The notes under the pieces were generated by a model that was given only the letters and a program-made list of their open reading frames with translations, had not been told where the DNA came from and searched no databases. A DNA stretch of 64,000 nucleotides, from assembly GCA_008360975.2 (NCBI GenBank), contig CM039189.1, positions 14,660,056-14,724,055 of the forward strand, read 5' to 3'. Shown here piece after piece: positions 14,901 to 27,262 of the stretch. This stretch comes from Lichenostomus cassidix (Eukaryota; Chordata; Aves; Passeriformes; Meliphagidae). The stretch's first letter is position 1. Each line of letters opens with the position of its first letter. The position numbers and the translations under genes were made by a program.

Positions 14901-17900
14901 CCCTAAATGTATTTGATCTGTCCTCATCTACTTCACTCCTTACCTCTCCACCTTTTTCCGTCTTGACTTCAAGCACTTTTAAGGATGCATCTTTACATTC
15001 TGCATCTTTCTCTTGTCCAAGGCAAGGGAAGGAATAAGAGGATGAACTTGCCCTGTGAGGTCACTCAGCAATTACTTCTGTGAAAACCCTGCACTTTCTC
15101 CGATACCGCCAACATAAAAGTGAAAGCTGAATGGGTTGGGTCAGAGAAGTTTTAGTCATCTTGGCAAATAATGACTTCTGTTGAGAAAGAGTCCACAGCT
15201 AATTCTAATGTACTGTGACACATGACAGCTCCTCGTGCACACCTGGCTGAACAGTTGCACACATACATTCTCAATCACACTAATGGATTTGGGAGGAGAG
15301 GAATGTAGTGTAGATGATAGTTACTTTAGTAATTACACAGCTTAATTCAGTTGTATGCTCTATAGAGCAATAGAAAATGTCCAGCATGTTACTAGTAAGC
15401 ATTCTCCAAAAAAAATTCATAGTTTTAACCTTGGAATTTGTAGCTCCTTCCCTTGCTTCGGAGAACAGACCTAACCAATATGAGCAGAGGAAATGAGGCA
15501 GTGCTGTAGCTCCCAGCAACTCTACTGGCCCCAAGAGCACTGTGAGAGTAGTCCCAGTGGGTACAGACAGCAAGCCAGAAGTAGTTACAACAAAGCTGCA
15601 TATCCTGGACCCAGTGCTCTGCACCATTTCCACAACAGAGACCCAGAGAAGTCTTCATTTATTGTTTTCCTGCAGTCACTTACAAGAGGAATCAGCCATC
15701 ATAGCACTTTTACAAACTCCGACTTAGTGAGTTCGCTGAAACCAACAAATCAAACTAAGAAAACTTCACTGTGTGGTATGAAGTATTTTGAAGAAAGTGT
15801 TAAAAGAAATAGACTTTCTTTCCTCAAGTCTTCCTCTTTCCTACCAGACAGCAAAGTTTCTGAGAATCCATGTCATCATTCAGCTGTTTCTTCTGACAAA
15901 TCCAGAAGCCAGAACAGAATCTTCATGAAAGAGAAACCAATAAATTAGAGCTCTTTGTGAGGAATTTGCCATTAGTTCTGTTTCTCCCTGCCTATTAAGA
16001 TTCTTTATTTGCTTCACCCTGAGATTTCTGCTGACAAGTCTATTCATTTACTACTAGCCTAGATAAAATGCTAATAAACAAAATGTCAAAAAATGTATTC
16101 ATATGACTTTCCCCTTTGCACTGGACTTGTATTTAAAGGGACCAGAGAACTAAACATTAACATCTGGTGAAATTAGGATACTTGTTCCCCCTAAAGACTA
16201 AGTTCTATTTCAGGCTTAAAAACAACTTGTGAAAGAACTATCTGAGGTTTCCTTATTCCTGTTATGTCAGGCATGCATAGACAACTCTGCCACCCCATTA
16301 ATTTCAGCAATTGTCCCACTTCCCATCAAAACCAAATAAGAATACCCATATGGATATATATATTATACAATACTACACTTTCTACAGACTTTTTGTGGCA
16401 TCCCACAGATGTTTTATAGTGGGATTATAACATTTCATTAAGCTCCACAGATAGGTTGTCATTACATCTACAGAATCGAACAGAAAAGCTCTCCAGAACT
16501 TTCTTTTGCTCCCATATCAGTTTATGTTTTTTTAATGCCTTACTCCCTCCCATTAGACTGGTGTGGAGCAATTATGTCAAAGTGTATGCTCTTTGGTCAA
16601 GTATTCCCAAGGGAGTCCTCACTTTGGCCAATTTGTGCCAGTGAAGTTCAAGTGTATGAATGGGTGGCTTCCCAAAGTAACCACCCCTAAAGAAAGACAC
16701 ATTGGAAAGTGCCACTATGAATTACAGAGTTCAGGAGTGAAAGCTGCAGGCAGCTGGCTACTGAAAACTGAGACAAGCTGTCATTAGATGGGCATAAAAC
16801 ACCTAGGTAGAGAGCCAAACTGAAAGGAATCCATAGGAGACTCTTGTGTGTTTTCTCATTAATCTTGACCATTCAGGACTCCTGGAGACTGTCATTTTCT
16901 TTGCGTAAGAATACTTGTTCAGCTCCTTTAAATAGACATGCAGTCAAGATGCAAGACAGGAAGCAGTGGTGAGTCACAGGTATAATATTCCTTCTTTCTT
17001 CACCCCCCAGTTCCTTTTAACCTGGATGATATGACCCCCCCAGCAATAGCTAGATGTTCTGTGGGGTTGGCAGGACATGTCTCTCCAGCCAAAACTGTCA
17101 CTTGTCCTAATCCAATTTGTTAGACATTTTCAGAATGAGATGGATGGGAAACACAGCTTCACCTGCTTTTATATGGAAGTAGAGTTCTTCAGTGAGAATG
17201 ACTGATATTTTATTTTTAGAGCATGTTTTGTGAACCATTCAGGTGAGAGGAAGAACAAGCAGCCCTGAACATTTCCATCTTGGTTGCACTCTAAATGAGA
17301 CACCTAAAATAGCAAACAAAAAGGTACCCTCAGGACACTTTTATACATTTATTATAAAACAAAGATTAAAACAATTAAATGGAAATTAAGGATAATATGG
17401 GATAATATGGATAATTTGTCTTCCTCTCAGTCAAACAGTAATATGGCCTAGTTCAATAAATAGCTTCACAGCTTGAGGCACACTACATGCATAATGATAA
17501 AATGGCTCAGGCTGAGAGGACAGGCTGAATGGCTCAGCTCTGGTTGGTGTGTCTCAGGGAGATCTACGAAAGAGGTCAGATTTCACTGCACTATTAACCT
17601 TTGGCAGAAAAAAAACCAGGATGTTTTTTTCCATGACTTTTTTCACAACTACACAGGTGAAAATACAGATATTGCCCTTATTCACCAGTTCAGAAACCTA
17701 AAGAACCAGCATGGTGAAACTAACAGAGCTTTTCTCCCTCAACATTTTCCACTCTTTTTCTTCTCCTCATTTCTACCAAAAAAGGGCAGCTCCCAGATAA
17801 TTCTGCCCTTGACAGAGCTTCAGAATCTGTTGTGATTTTCCTCTAGTTACGAGTGCCACACCTGTACAAGTAATTTTACTCCTAAAGGAAAGTATGTTCC

Positions 17901-18078
17901 ATCAAGGAAACTCCTCTTTCTAAGAGAGAAATTCTTTTACACCAGCAGGGCTGGAAATATTCTGGTTCTGAAATATGGCACCTTTATTCTGCTGGCACCA
18001 AGTGGCAGCTTATTATTATTGTATTCCAGAACATTTCTCACTACATAGAAGTTAAACTTGAAAGCAACTTCAAACATT
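5963..18078. other. Non-coding DNA, no gene seen
   Basis: Unique AT-rich DNA. The longest open frame (151 codons, plus strand, 15493-15948) is serine-rich, overlaps minus-strand frames of similar length and has no family resemblance. A tandem copy of a 10-base unit (GATAATATGG) lies at 17391-17415. T-rich runs occur near 7458 and A-rich runs near 13471. One perfect 20-bp palindrome is listed separately. Confidence 0.7.
13389..13408. repeat. Perfect 20-bp palindrome
   Basis: ATATGAAATTAATTTCATAT is its own reverse complement. It lies in an AT-rich stretch with several TAAT/ATTA cores of the kind bound by homeodomain proteins. It may be a dimeric binding site or simply an AT-rich chance palindrome. 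Confidence 0.6.
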
Positions 18079-18343
18079 TGGGCCCTGATTTCAGCTCAGA
18101 TAGAGTTAATTTTCTTCTTAGTTGCTCATACAGTGCTGTGATTTGAATTTAGAATGAAAATAATGTTGATAACACACTCATGTTTTAGTTATTGCTAAAT
18201 CATGTTTACTCTACATCAAGCATTTTTCACTTTTCCATGCTCTGCCAGGAGAAGGTGCACAAAAAACTCGATGAAAACACAGCCTGGATAGGTGACCTGA
18301 ACTGGCAAGAGGGATATTCCACACCATAGAATGTCATGCCCAG

Positions 18344-18350
18344 TATATAA
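18344..18350 (+). promoter_or_regulatory. TATA box of the solo LTR
   Basis: TATATAA about 265 bp into the LTR, preceded by GTCATGCCCAG. Position and context fit the U3 promoter of this LTR type. Transcription would start about 25-30 bases downstream and head into the flanking host DNA. Present activity is unknown. Confidence 0.6.
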
Positions 18351-18439
18351 ACTGGGAATGGTCAGCCAGGAGTTGCTGATCACTGCTGGGGAACAGGCTG
18401 GGCATCAGTCAGGAAGTGGTGAGCAATTGTATTGTGCAC

Positions 18440-18474
18440 CCATCCATCCATCCTTCTCTCTCTCTCTCTCTCTC
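18440..18474. repeat. Compound microsatellite (CATC)n-(TC)n
   Basis: About three CATC units are followed by about ten TC units inside the solo LTR. Likely length-variable between individuals. Confidence 0.85.
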
Positions 18475-18604
18475 CTTTCACTGTTTTCAACCTCGAGGAT
18501 TACATGTTTTTTCCCCCAGTTCTCCTGCCCACCAAGGTGGAGCAGTGGGGAGTGAGTGAGTGGCTGTGTGGTACATAGCTGCCAGCTGGTATTAAACCAT
18601 GACA

Positions 18605-21130
18605 ATATGCTATTCTTGGTGGGACAGGCTCTCTCCAAGTAGATGAGGTTACAGGGAAGAAGAGAGCAATAATACAGAAGTGACAAATTTCGGGCAGCCT
18701 TGATGTTCCAAACAGACAACAACAGGGCTTGAGGGAGAGAGGGGAATAATCAGTAGCTGGAAGAAATCACCAAAACTCGTAATACCCTCAAATTTGATAA
18801 ATATTCACCTAACCTGCTACTATCACTAGCTTTTCTTTTGGGAATGGTTTTCCACAGCTGGAGATAAAAACATTGATTTAATTTTCATACTTTTAGGAAT
18901 GTAACTAGCTTTCTGCTTTTAGACACAAAAGCTTAGAGAACCTGTGAATTATTGAGTTACAACACCCTTTGAGGTACATTAAAACACAAGGTTTTCATTA
19001 CTGCCAAATAGTACTTATCTCAAAGAAACTTATTGCTTAATTACACTTTTAAAATGCTGAAACAATAATGATTTTTATGATTATAAATAAAATTTTAAAG
19101 TTTATCCAAACAATAGAACAATTTGCCTTCACAAAAGCAACATAATGTTATCACTTTTTTTTGCTTTGAATAATACTGTCACAAACAGTCTTCTTGGTGT
19201 TAATGGATACACTCAGAGTGTATATTACCCAATAAGACTGTAGCACAGTTTGTCCCTTAGTGAGTTTAAATGTGACCTACCCTATTAAAGAATCACAAAG
19301 TCCTTTTCCATCCATTTTTACAAATGTTTTGAATATAAGAATTCATCAGGATTTAGGGGATTAAGAAATCACTGTCCACAAAAAAGATCTGCAGAAATTT
19401 TCATTAGTTCTTTTATGAGTTGGCAGCAAATACTCTAGCTGTGAACTTTTATGAAGCTATAAATATAAAGGACCTTCTGATACTGCTATGATGATAATTC
19501 TAAATTTCCTTTTTGCAGCTGCAGTTGATCCCTTGTATTTGGTAAAAAAAAAAAAAGTCTCTCTTTTTGTAATTTAACAGAGAAAGTTGGCTCAACTACT
19601 GTATTGCCTTTGAGCACTCTGTGTGGAAGTTCATGAATTAAACCCACATGGCAACACAACCCCCCATCCCCACCTTTCCCTTAAGGTGGCTATAAAATGT
19701 CAGTAGAAAGCCAAGCTGTTTATTTTACTTAGCATTTGATTTTGTAAGTAAATGAGTTTCTAGTGGGGCGTATCTTTGTAACCAGCTCCTTTACATCACT
19801 AAACTTTTATTAAACTATGCAATAAATGCTAAATCAATCATTAAATGTTTAAATTCAATACTCAGGGTCAAAAATAAGAATATGTAAGTAACAAACTTGT
19901 AGGCAACCTATTCCATAAAAGACTAGGATGTTTGATCTTGAGGGAAGAAAAAATATATTTTGCTACTGACAGCTTTTTACAAAACTTGATTTCCCGGGGG
20001 ATTTATTTTTTGGGAATAAAATTTGAGAAGGTATTTTTGTCTACATATTCCAGAATCTCTGTGGTGAACAGTATTCTTAAATTACTTGGATAGATTTGTG
20101 CTACTCTAGATTTGCTGGAATACTGTTAATATGTTTCACTTAATTGCCAAATAAACAAGGAAGACTCATTTTCCTCACAGTATCTTGGGAGAAGGACACA
20201 GTCTGAAACAGAAAGGAACTCATTCTCTTGACTTCTGAGTGCCTAAGAACGTACTGGAGCAGCAAAGAAGCAGTCTAGAATAAAAGCTATCCAGCAAGAG
20301 AAACAGATATGCTGGCCTACAATTACTGCAGTAGCAGCAAGATACTTTAATTTTATCTTGCATGGTTTCCTAGGCTTCTCAGGAATTTGGCCAGAATGGA
20401 GGTAAAGTAATCAGGTTGCCCAAATATACACCAAAACTCAGTGTGAGATCAATTGCATTTGCTTGTATCTGTCCCAAGCAAATTGAGTGTCAGCTTAACA
20501 AGTGGAAAGTTATCCATCATGCAAAAGAAAGCCACAATTAGACACTCTTTGTATCTGTAAATCTAAGAACTGAGATGTTATACAATTATTCACTGACTCT
20601 GCTTGGGATTATGAAATAAGGTCAACAAGCAAACACTGCAGAGCACATACTGGACTGGACTAATGATGGCCTATGCTCTAAATCTGAAGAGCTTGGCTAG
20701 AGTCCTGCATGCAACATAAAACATATTTCAGAGCTGAAATAGCTGTTGTGAGCACCTGTTACTCATGTCCACCGATGGGAAATACAGGGAGTCTTATATG
20801 TTCTTTGTCTCCACATGTGGTGCATTTTCCTATAATACAAGTGAGTAATGCAGTGTGTTTGCTGATATAACTAAAAAGTAAAAAGTTATTAGTCCTATTT
20901 TTTCCAGCATTATTCTGTGGTGATCTAGAAAGTTCAGCCTTGCAATTTAATATATCAAGTAAGTTTAGAAAGGAGCTGTAAGTAGCTTCAGTGATGAGAA
21001 CAGAGGGTCTCTGCCCCTCTTTCTATGGTTCTATTTTACAAAGCAAACCACAAAAATGCAACATTGGAGATTCTTATTTGCTATCATTTCAATAATTGAG
21101 AAATTAATCTCAGCTCATGTACACAAATTT
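18605..21130. other. Non-coding DNA, no gene seen
   Basis: AT-rich DNA between the solo LTR and the CR1. Directly after the LTR I saw no clear primer-binding site or viral coding remnant. An A-run of 13 lies near 19543. No open frame over 60 codons. Confidence 0.7.
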
Positions 21131-21739
21131 TCACAGAACCAAAGAATCATTTAGGTTGGAAAGGCCTCTGAGATTATCAAGTCCAAACACTGACTGGTCA
21201 CCACCTTGTCAACCAGACCATTGCAGTAAGCACCATGTCCAGTCGTTTCTTGAGCACCTCCAGGGATGGTGATGCCACCACATCCCTGGGCAGTTCATTC
21301 CAATGTTCAACAACCCTTTCCATGAAGAAATTTCTTCTGATGTCCAACCTGAACCTTCCCTGGTGCAGCTTGAGGCCATTTCCTCTTGTCCTATCACTGG
21401 GAGAAGAGGCCAACACCCATGTGGCTACACCCTCCTTCCAGGGAGTTATAGAGATTGATAAGGTCTCCCTTGAGCCTTCTTTGCTCCAGGCTGAGCTCCC
21501 CCAGCTCCCTCAGCCCCTTCTCACAGAACTTGCACTTCAGACCCTTCATCAGCTCTGTCCTTCACTGGAGTTGCTCCAGCACCTCAATGTCTTTCTTGTT
21601 ATGAGGGGCCCAGAACTGGACACAACACTCCAGGTGTGCCCTCACCAGTGCCAAGAACAGAGGGACAATCACTGCCCTGGTCCTGTTGGCCACACTATTC
21701 TTGATACAAGCCAGAATGCCATTGGTCTTCTTCAATTTC
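21131..21739 (-). mobile_element. CR1 LINE, 5'-truncated
   Basis: Read on the minus strand this is the last about 0.6 kb of a CR1 retroposon. It covers the end of ORF2, a short 3' UTR and the CR1 tail, which on the plus strand reads TCACAGAACCAAAGAATCAT at 21131. The 3' end is thus at 21131 and the 5' truncation at about 21739. CR1 lacks a poly-A tail and ends in short direct repeats, as seen here. Frameshifts and stops break the ORF2 remnant upstream of 21416. It is much less worn than the other CR1 pieces in this window. Confidence 0.93.
21198..21416 (-). pseudogene. CR1 ORF2 C-terminal remnant
   Basis: An open stretch of 72 codons matches the conserved end of the CR1 ORF2 protein, downstream of the reverse transcriptase domain. 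It carries the recognisable segments [19 protein letters not shown] and [10 protein letters not shown]. Endonuclease and reverse transcriptase are absent because of 5' truncation, and the frame is broken just upstream. It is not a host gene. Frames on the opposite strand here are its shadow. Confidence 0.88.
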
Positions 21740-23779
21740 AAGTTTGCTTCAGAAATATAACAGTTCTAAGGTGCCTAAAAGCACATTATTATTGAACAGT
21801 GTTTTATTAGGTGCTCCCAACAGGTGACAGTAATTAAAAATAGGGTCACATCTAAGGTAAGTAATCCAGGTGAACAGAGGCCTCCATTTGTCTCCTTTAC
21901 AGGAGTTAACCATGTAAAGTTCAAGAAGAGCACAGATATAACTTAGAAACCTAATTAGGCCATTAGAAGTAAACTCCATTAAAAACCACCCTTCAGCTTT
22001 AACGATAAACTGCAGCCATTTCAGATTTAATACTGCACTAGCAAGTAATACTGCCATTGAATAATTCAGCATTCTGTAACATAAGGCAGGATGAGAGGAA
22101 TGAGAAAGCACAATTGCTATTTTCATTATGATGTGCCTTTTTGGGAGGTATAGTATAAACCTCATATCACTGACACAAATTATTTTGGCATCTTATTGGC
22201 ACTCACAATTAGACAAAAGGCAGACATTTTTAAGAGCAAAACAAGTTCTTGGCTAGATTTCTTCAGCCCAATATACTTCAGACTTTTATTTATGGCTAAA
22301 TTGAAGCTGGATGTCAAATCTGGGTCCCTTAGAACAAAATCTTAATAATTAACTGGCAAAACTGAACATGATCGTTTCTGACACACCTACACTGGTAATT
22401 ATTGCTTTGAGGCCATTTACTAATGAAATTAATGTATTCATTGCCCTAACAAATTAGCATAACTCATACATAATGCCCCACATTTCAAGACCTTCCTAGA
22501 AAAACAACACTTAATACTGCAGAATGAAATGGCAAGGGCATTACATGGAGACAGTATTCACTGAATTACTACATGTTAAAATCACAATGGCTAAGTGTTA
22601 GTTATAAAGTAAAATGTAAACACAATGTGGGTATTGAAACCATTAATAGTGTAGTCAAGAGTATACAATCGATGATTATCTTTGCACTTCAAATAAGCAC
22701 ATCTTACAATAGCAGTAACCATGGAATGTAATTAACTGGCTACTTTTAGAGATATGAAGTATGAAAAGGAGGCAGTGCTGAAGCAATTTCTTCTTCCTTC
22801 TCAAATTCATAATAAATACAGTGTGGCTACTGTGCTTTTTCACTCATATTTCCATTCAGATTAATTCAGTGCCTGGAAGTAGCTACAGCAGCCACAGGGT
22901 CAAGAAACAGTGAAAGGCAGGATTAAATGCATTACCTTTGGAAATGAGTAAAACATTAACACCAACCTACTGCCATTTTTAATTGGTAAGATTCTCTCAG
23001 TTATTTCCATGCAGAACAGAGGTCAGGGAAGCAAACCACCATGTGGCTGGATGCAGTCCCAGTTTGATGGAGGGCAGGGTGGGAAGCACATCTGCTGTGC
23101 TGGTTCACCTGGCAGCCTGGGGGCTGTACCAAGGCCCCCAGGCCACAGACCTAACATGCCCTGCCACTGACAGACCACTTGCATCCTGTGACCTGCAGAG
23201 TGCTGGCATGAGGCTGATTACATATGAGGAACCATTGCTTTTGTGCAGGAATAGTCTCTGTATATACTCCAAAGGATAAACTTTGAAGGAGAAGATGGGG
23301 CCAGAAAGACAATGGGTTTGCAGAAAGTCATCTATACTCTGCATTGCTCAGAATTCACCCCAGCTCAATCAGCGGATGGAGGACCTGAGAGCTAAGGAAA
23401 ATTTGACCAAGTCTTTCTTCCACACAACTGAGGAGCCAGCCCTAAGGCCAGTTACAGCAAGGTTACTTTGTTTGTGCTCCCTACAAAAGTTTAAAAGTTA
23501 TTTCCTCCTGAGAAGCATTGAATAGGAGTATATTCTTGCGCCATCCTCTTCTCTCCTCCTACACAATTATAAATGCAAAGAAACATAGAGTTTCTTAGCA
23601 GATCCTCAATTGCATCAGTACCTATTACTAAAAAAAAAAAAAAAATTCCAGGGGAATATTACGGAATAATCACCTCTAGCAAGAAGTTTCCCTGGAACCC
23701 CATCCATATGTGTTTGGCTCCTGCCCACAAGCATAAAGTTTTACATCTTTATTAATGTTTTTATTCTAATCAATGTAAT
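21740..23779. other. Non-coding DNA, possible conserved element
   Basis: No gene seen. The part at about 22190-22760 is unusually even AT-rich DNA with many TAAT/ATTA cores and no repeat signature, as in many developmental enhancers. This is only a compositional impression. A GC-richer patch at about 23000-23230 is open in short frames on both strands without a recognisable product. An A16 run lies at 23630-23645. Confidence 0.55.
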
Positions 23780-24010
23780 TTAGATTCTCTCATTACCCAT
23801 ACAAATGCCTGATCTTTTTCAACCCTCTTAAGTTCTCTGCTCCCATGATATCTTATGCCAATGAGTTCTATATGCTAATTAAAAGTTGCATGAAATTTCA
23901 TTTGACCAGTTCTCTATTTCTTGCTTTTCAAGTCATTCTCTTTCCTTTACATTTCAGACTTCCTCATTTTGCAACTTTCCCCACTTTGAATTAAAAATCC
24001 AAGTCTCTCC
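23780..24010 (-). repeat. Ancient CR1 fragment (L3-like), antisense
   Basis: The plus strand around 23815-23945 resembles the reverse complement of an old amniote CR1 ORF2 end. Spaced matches include a CAACCCT segment, CCAATGAGTTC at about 23858, a TTGCATGAA segment and ATTTCATTTGACC at about 23895. Divergence is heavy and the ends are approximate. It is older than the CR1 at 21131. Confidence 0.45.
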
Positions 24011-27000
24011 TACAGTAGTCTGTCTTTGACTGTATCTAGAGTACTTCTGTTTTAACTTAGTATTTTTTCATTGTTTCTTTTTAAAACAGAAAATAAACAG
24101 AACACAAGATAGTGTAAGAGATTTTTCTCACCCATTGAATTTGCTTTAGACACTGCAAATGTCCCAAAAGCACATTTTAGAAAGTTAAACAGTCCAGCAG
24201 CAGATTCCCAGTGTTGAATCACAAGGTTATTGTGCTCTCTCACATGAAGACATGAAACCTAATCATACTGGGGCTATTACTAAGTATAGATAGATACCTT
24301 CAGGCAATTAATGTATGACTGAGAGCTCTCCATTTGTGCCTGCCTGAAGAAGTAGCTGATCTTTGGCCTAATCTTGTGAATTGTCAAAAAACTGCTTCTT
24401 TGAACTTTGGCCTGTTGACACACAAAGCCATTTTATAAATGGGTAAATGCTACCTCATTAATACTTCCCACAACTGCACAGGCAGGGAGCAGTTTTCATT
24501 GACACTACCCCTTCTTTACACTCAATCAGTTGGTCACTATGTATTTGCATCTGTGTTATACAAAGCCAGAGTAACAGCAAGCAACATTAGTGTGAACAAG
24601 AACCAGGTCTTCAACACCATTTCATTGAGCAGGCAACAAATATTATACGGCCACCTTTTTTTTTTTTTGTGAGTTTTCTTCTGTTTTAAAAATAACTCCA
24701 CACCAAAAAGCTTACACAAACTTTAGATATTCCTACAATATTTTAAAATGCTGCACTAGAAGAACAGCAGTTCCCAGCCAAACTATTGTATACCTTTTCA
24801 CTGAGAAATAGTAGCTGGTTTGACCACAGAAATCTACACCTCATCCTCACAGCTGGTCTGTTCTATGGCATTTATAGCCCTAGACTGAAATACTCCCACA
24901 TCTGATCTATTTTGTCCAGCCAATAATTATGTACTACAGTATTGCATTAGTATCAACTGTTTGAGTCACATTTATGTTGTGAAGGTCAGTTCTCTTTCAT
25001 CCCCAGGCACCTAGTTCACCTGCTTTTCACTTTAGGTCTCTCATTGGTACGTAGGTTTTATTTTTGGCAGCATGCCTACTTTTAGTTAATTCCTTTGTCT
25101 GACATGCTGTTACTTCCCTCAAATATGCCTCTGCAACCTTTCTTCCTCCAGGTCAGCTGTAATTTCTGTCCTATCATTTACTACTGGATACAGACTTACC
25201 TTTGTATTGCTGACATTCCTAGCAGATGTCTTTGTCTGACCCAAGTGCTCCTCACCACCTGTCGCCTTGTTTCCAGGTTTGGCTATAAATAATCCTCCCC
25301 TTGCTGGTTTGACTATAAATAATCCCCTCCCCACCCTGTTGGGTTTTAGAGTCAGATGGTTCCAATTTAGGCAAAGTGGAGATTCCCTTCCCTTTACAGA
25401 GTTAGAGTTCCCTCTCTTCATTGTGTTATCCAAAGAAATCCTATCACTACACAAACTCACAAGTAAAATAGAAATGTATCAGTAGGTCCCTAAATCAAGT
25501 CTTTTGCCTCTTCATCTACATTTGCATTCTAGCACTTGTCACATCTCAAAGTTACAGTACCAGTATGTACAAGAGACACTGGGCTGTGCTTACAATCAAG
25601 TTGACCTCTGCTTGCCTTGCTTCCCACACGATGGCCAACCTGTCTACCCTGGGGACAAGTCCTACCCTCAGCTGCCTACCTTGCACGTATGAATGTGCTT
25701 GTGGACCTGGGCAGGTCACAGGGCTGTGGTTCTCACCAGCCTCCATCTGTTCTAGCCCACAGAGCCTCTGTATGTGCCACAGTCAGGGTCTGGACATGAA
25801 GGCAGAGTCCTTCTTCAAAAGGACCCCACTGTCACCTTCCAGAGACTGCCTGAAGCAAGTTATGTTAAAGATGTCTAAACGGAGTGGACAGGTATCCATG
25901 CTCTTGTGACTGCAGGTTTCTCTCAGCACAGGTATTTTACAGTTTTACTCAGTGAGCTGCAATTAGGTCATGACAAACACCTGTCTGAGATGTCCAGAAT
26001 TGTCCCCCTAAAGCTCATGTATCTGGTGGTCAAGGAAACTGGTTTCTCTTCAGCACTTCTCACCTAAGACCTGACATTTTAATACACATTTTGCAAATTT
26101 CAGAAGCAAAGAAATGCATTAAATTTACCTCAGTAGTTTGGTTGTGAACCGTACTGAGGAACACAGTGCCTTGGTGTACATTTACTTGTTCGTGTTTTTA
26201 AAAAAGGTAAGATGGAGGAATGCTTTAGTCAGACTAGACTATCCAACTGAAAGAGGCACATGATTTTTTTAATGGACTGTCTTCCATAGTTTTGGCACAC
26301 CACTTCATGTGTTTCACATTCCTCTTCTCAGCAGGTAGCTAGACCAAGTAATAAATGCTGCTTCTCAAGGTTTTGGTTCAAGACTGTCCTAGAGTGGATG
26401 AGGCAGAAAACAGGCAGCTCCAGAATTTGGCTTGAGAAAATATTCTGTGTTTATGGCATCCTTGGGAAAAGCAATGACTGCAGCAGTAATAGTAGGCCAC
26501 CTGCAGCAAGATAAGCAGTGAGAATTAAAGAGGAAAGAAAATGCTAACTAATTTTCTCAAAGACTTTAAAGACTTGACTGGAGCCAGAAAAAAAAGTGAT
26601 GGATTTGCTGGGGTGTCTTTCACACGTCTTCAGTAAAAATTTAGAGTAAAAGCAGAGATTAAGGAGTGACTGAGACTGTGGAAAAGAGCTGGTGAGAAAA
26701 ACCAGTAAAATCTTGAGAAGATACAGATGTCTGTATTCATTTAATGGCATTATGCCACTAATCATGCAGTGGAGACCTGTATTTAGTGCCATGTTTTACC
26801 CAGCATTGTGAGATAGAGGTTAATGTGGAGAGTGCCAAATTGGTCAGTGATGTCTCTACATGCAACTGGAGGCTCTAATGCAGCATAGCTGGAGGAACTC
26901 TGTGTGACCTTAAAGGCTGTACATACAAGTCTTGCCTGCAAAACCCGTGAGAAATTTTCCTGCTATGATTATAAACTTTACTAAGTTAGACTCTCAGAGT

Positions 27001-27139
27001 TATATAACCCTATGTGGTAGTTAATGAAGTGCTGGATGTAAGAAAAATAACTGCAATGTTATTTTGCCCCTGGTATGCTTTGCCTTATAAGGATTAAACC
27101 TAGAGCTAATTCACTTGTGTTTTGTGATCTCTATCATGC
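24011..27139. other. Non-coding DNA, no gene seen
   Basis: Open frames reach 114 codons at 25565-25909, but three overlapping frames in different registers cover the same bases and none resembles a protein family. T-run at 24657-24669. No repeat terminus recognised. Confidence 0.65.
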
Positions 27140-27262
27140 TGCAATAATAATACTTAGCACTTTATAGCACTTCTCACTTATAAAAAGTGCTTTATAAACA
27201 TTATCTAATTATTAATCTTCACAACAGTCCTGTGATATAGGTATACAGGTCAATTTAATGTT
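27140..27262 (-). repeat. MIR/L3-like ancient repeat, antisense
   Basis: The plus strand reads AATAATACTTAGCACTTTAT, then AAAGTGCTTTATAAACATTA, then TCACAACAGTCCTGTGATAT. This is the order of the reverse complement of the shared 3' region of ancient amniote MIR3/L3-type repeats. Boundaries are approximate and the family name is tentative. Confidence 0.55.

Larger units (their letters stand above)
18079..18604 (+). mobile_element. Solo LTR of an avian endogenous retrovirus
   Basis: The stretch runs from TG at 18079 to CA at 18604. It reads through a series of segments I recognise from a very common LTR type of modern birds: a U3 opening with an AGATAGAGTTAATTTTC-type segment, then GTTGATAACACAC, a TATA box at 18344, and an end in TTAAACCATGACA. 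No gag or pol follows and no second LTR is present, so it looks like a solo LTR left by recombination between LTRs. It carries a (TC)n tract where related copies usually hold a variable simple repeat. Flanking target duplications are not clean, which suggests age. The exact 5' boundary could be a few bases to the right (18086). Confidence 0.8.

Noticed and set aside
15493..15948. 151-codon plus-strand frame as a possible gene
   Set aside because: No domain resemblance, no exon signals examined were convincing, and minus-strand frames of 77-117 codons overlap its first part. Composition is that of the surrounding non-coding DNA.
18605..18780. Primer-binding site or gag leader after the solo LTR
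   Set aside because: TTGGTGGGACAGG at about 18616 is loosely like a primer site, but it is 12 bases from the LTR end, the match is poor and no viral coding follows.
21235..21795. Plus-strand open frame of 186 codons
   Set aside because: It is antisense to the CR1 ORF2 end. The minus-strand reading carries the recognisable protein, so this is a shadow.
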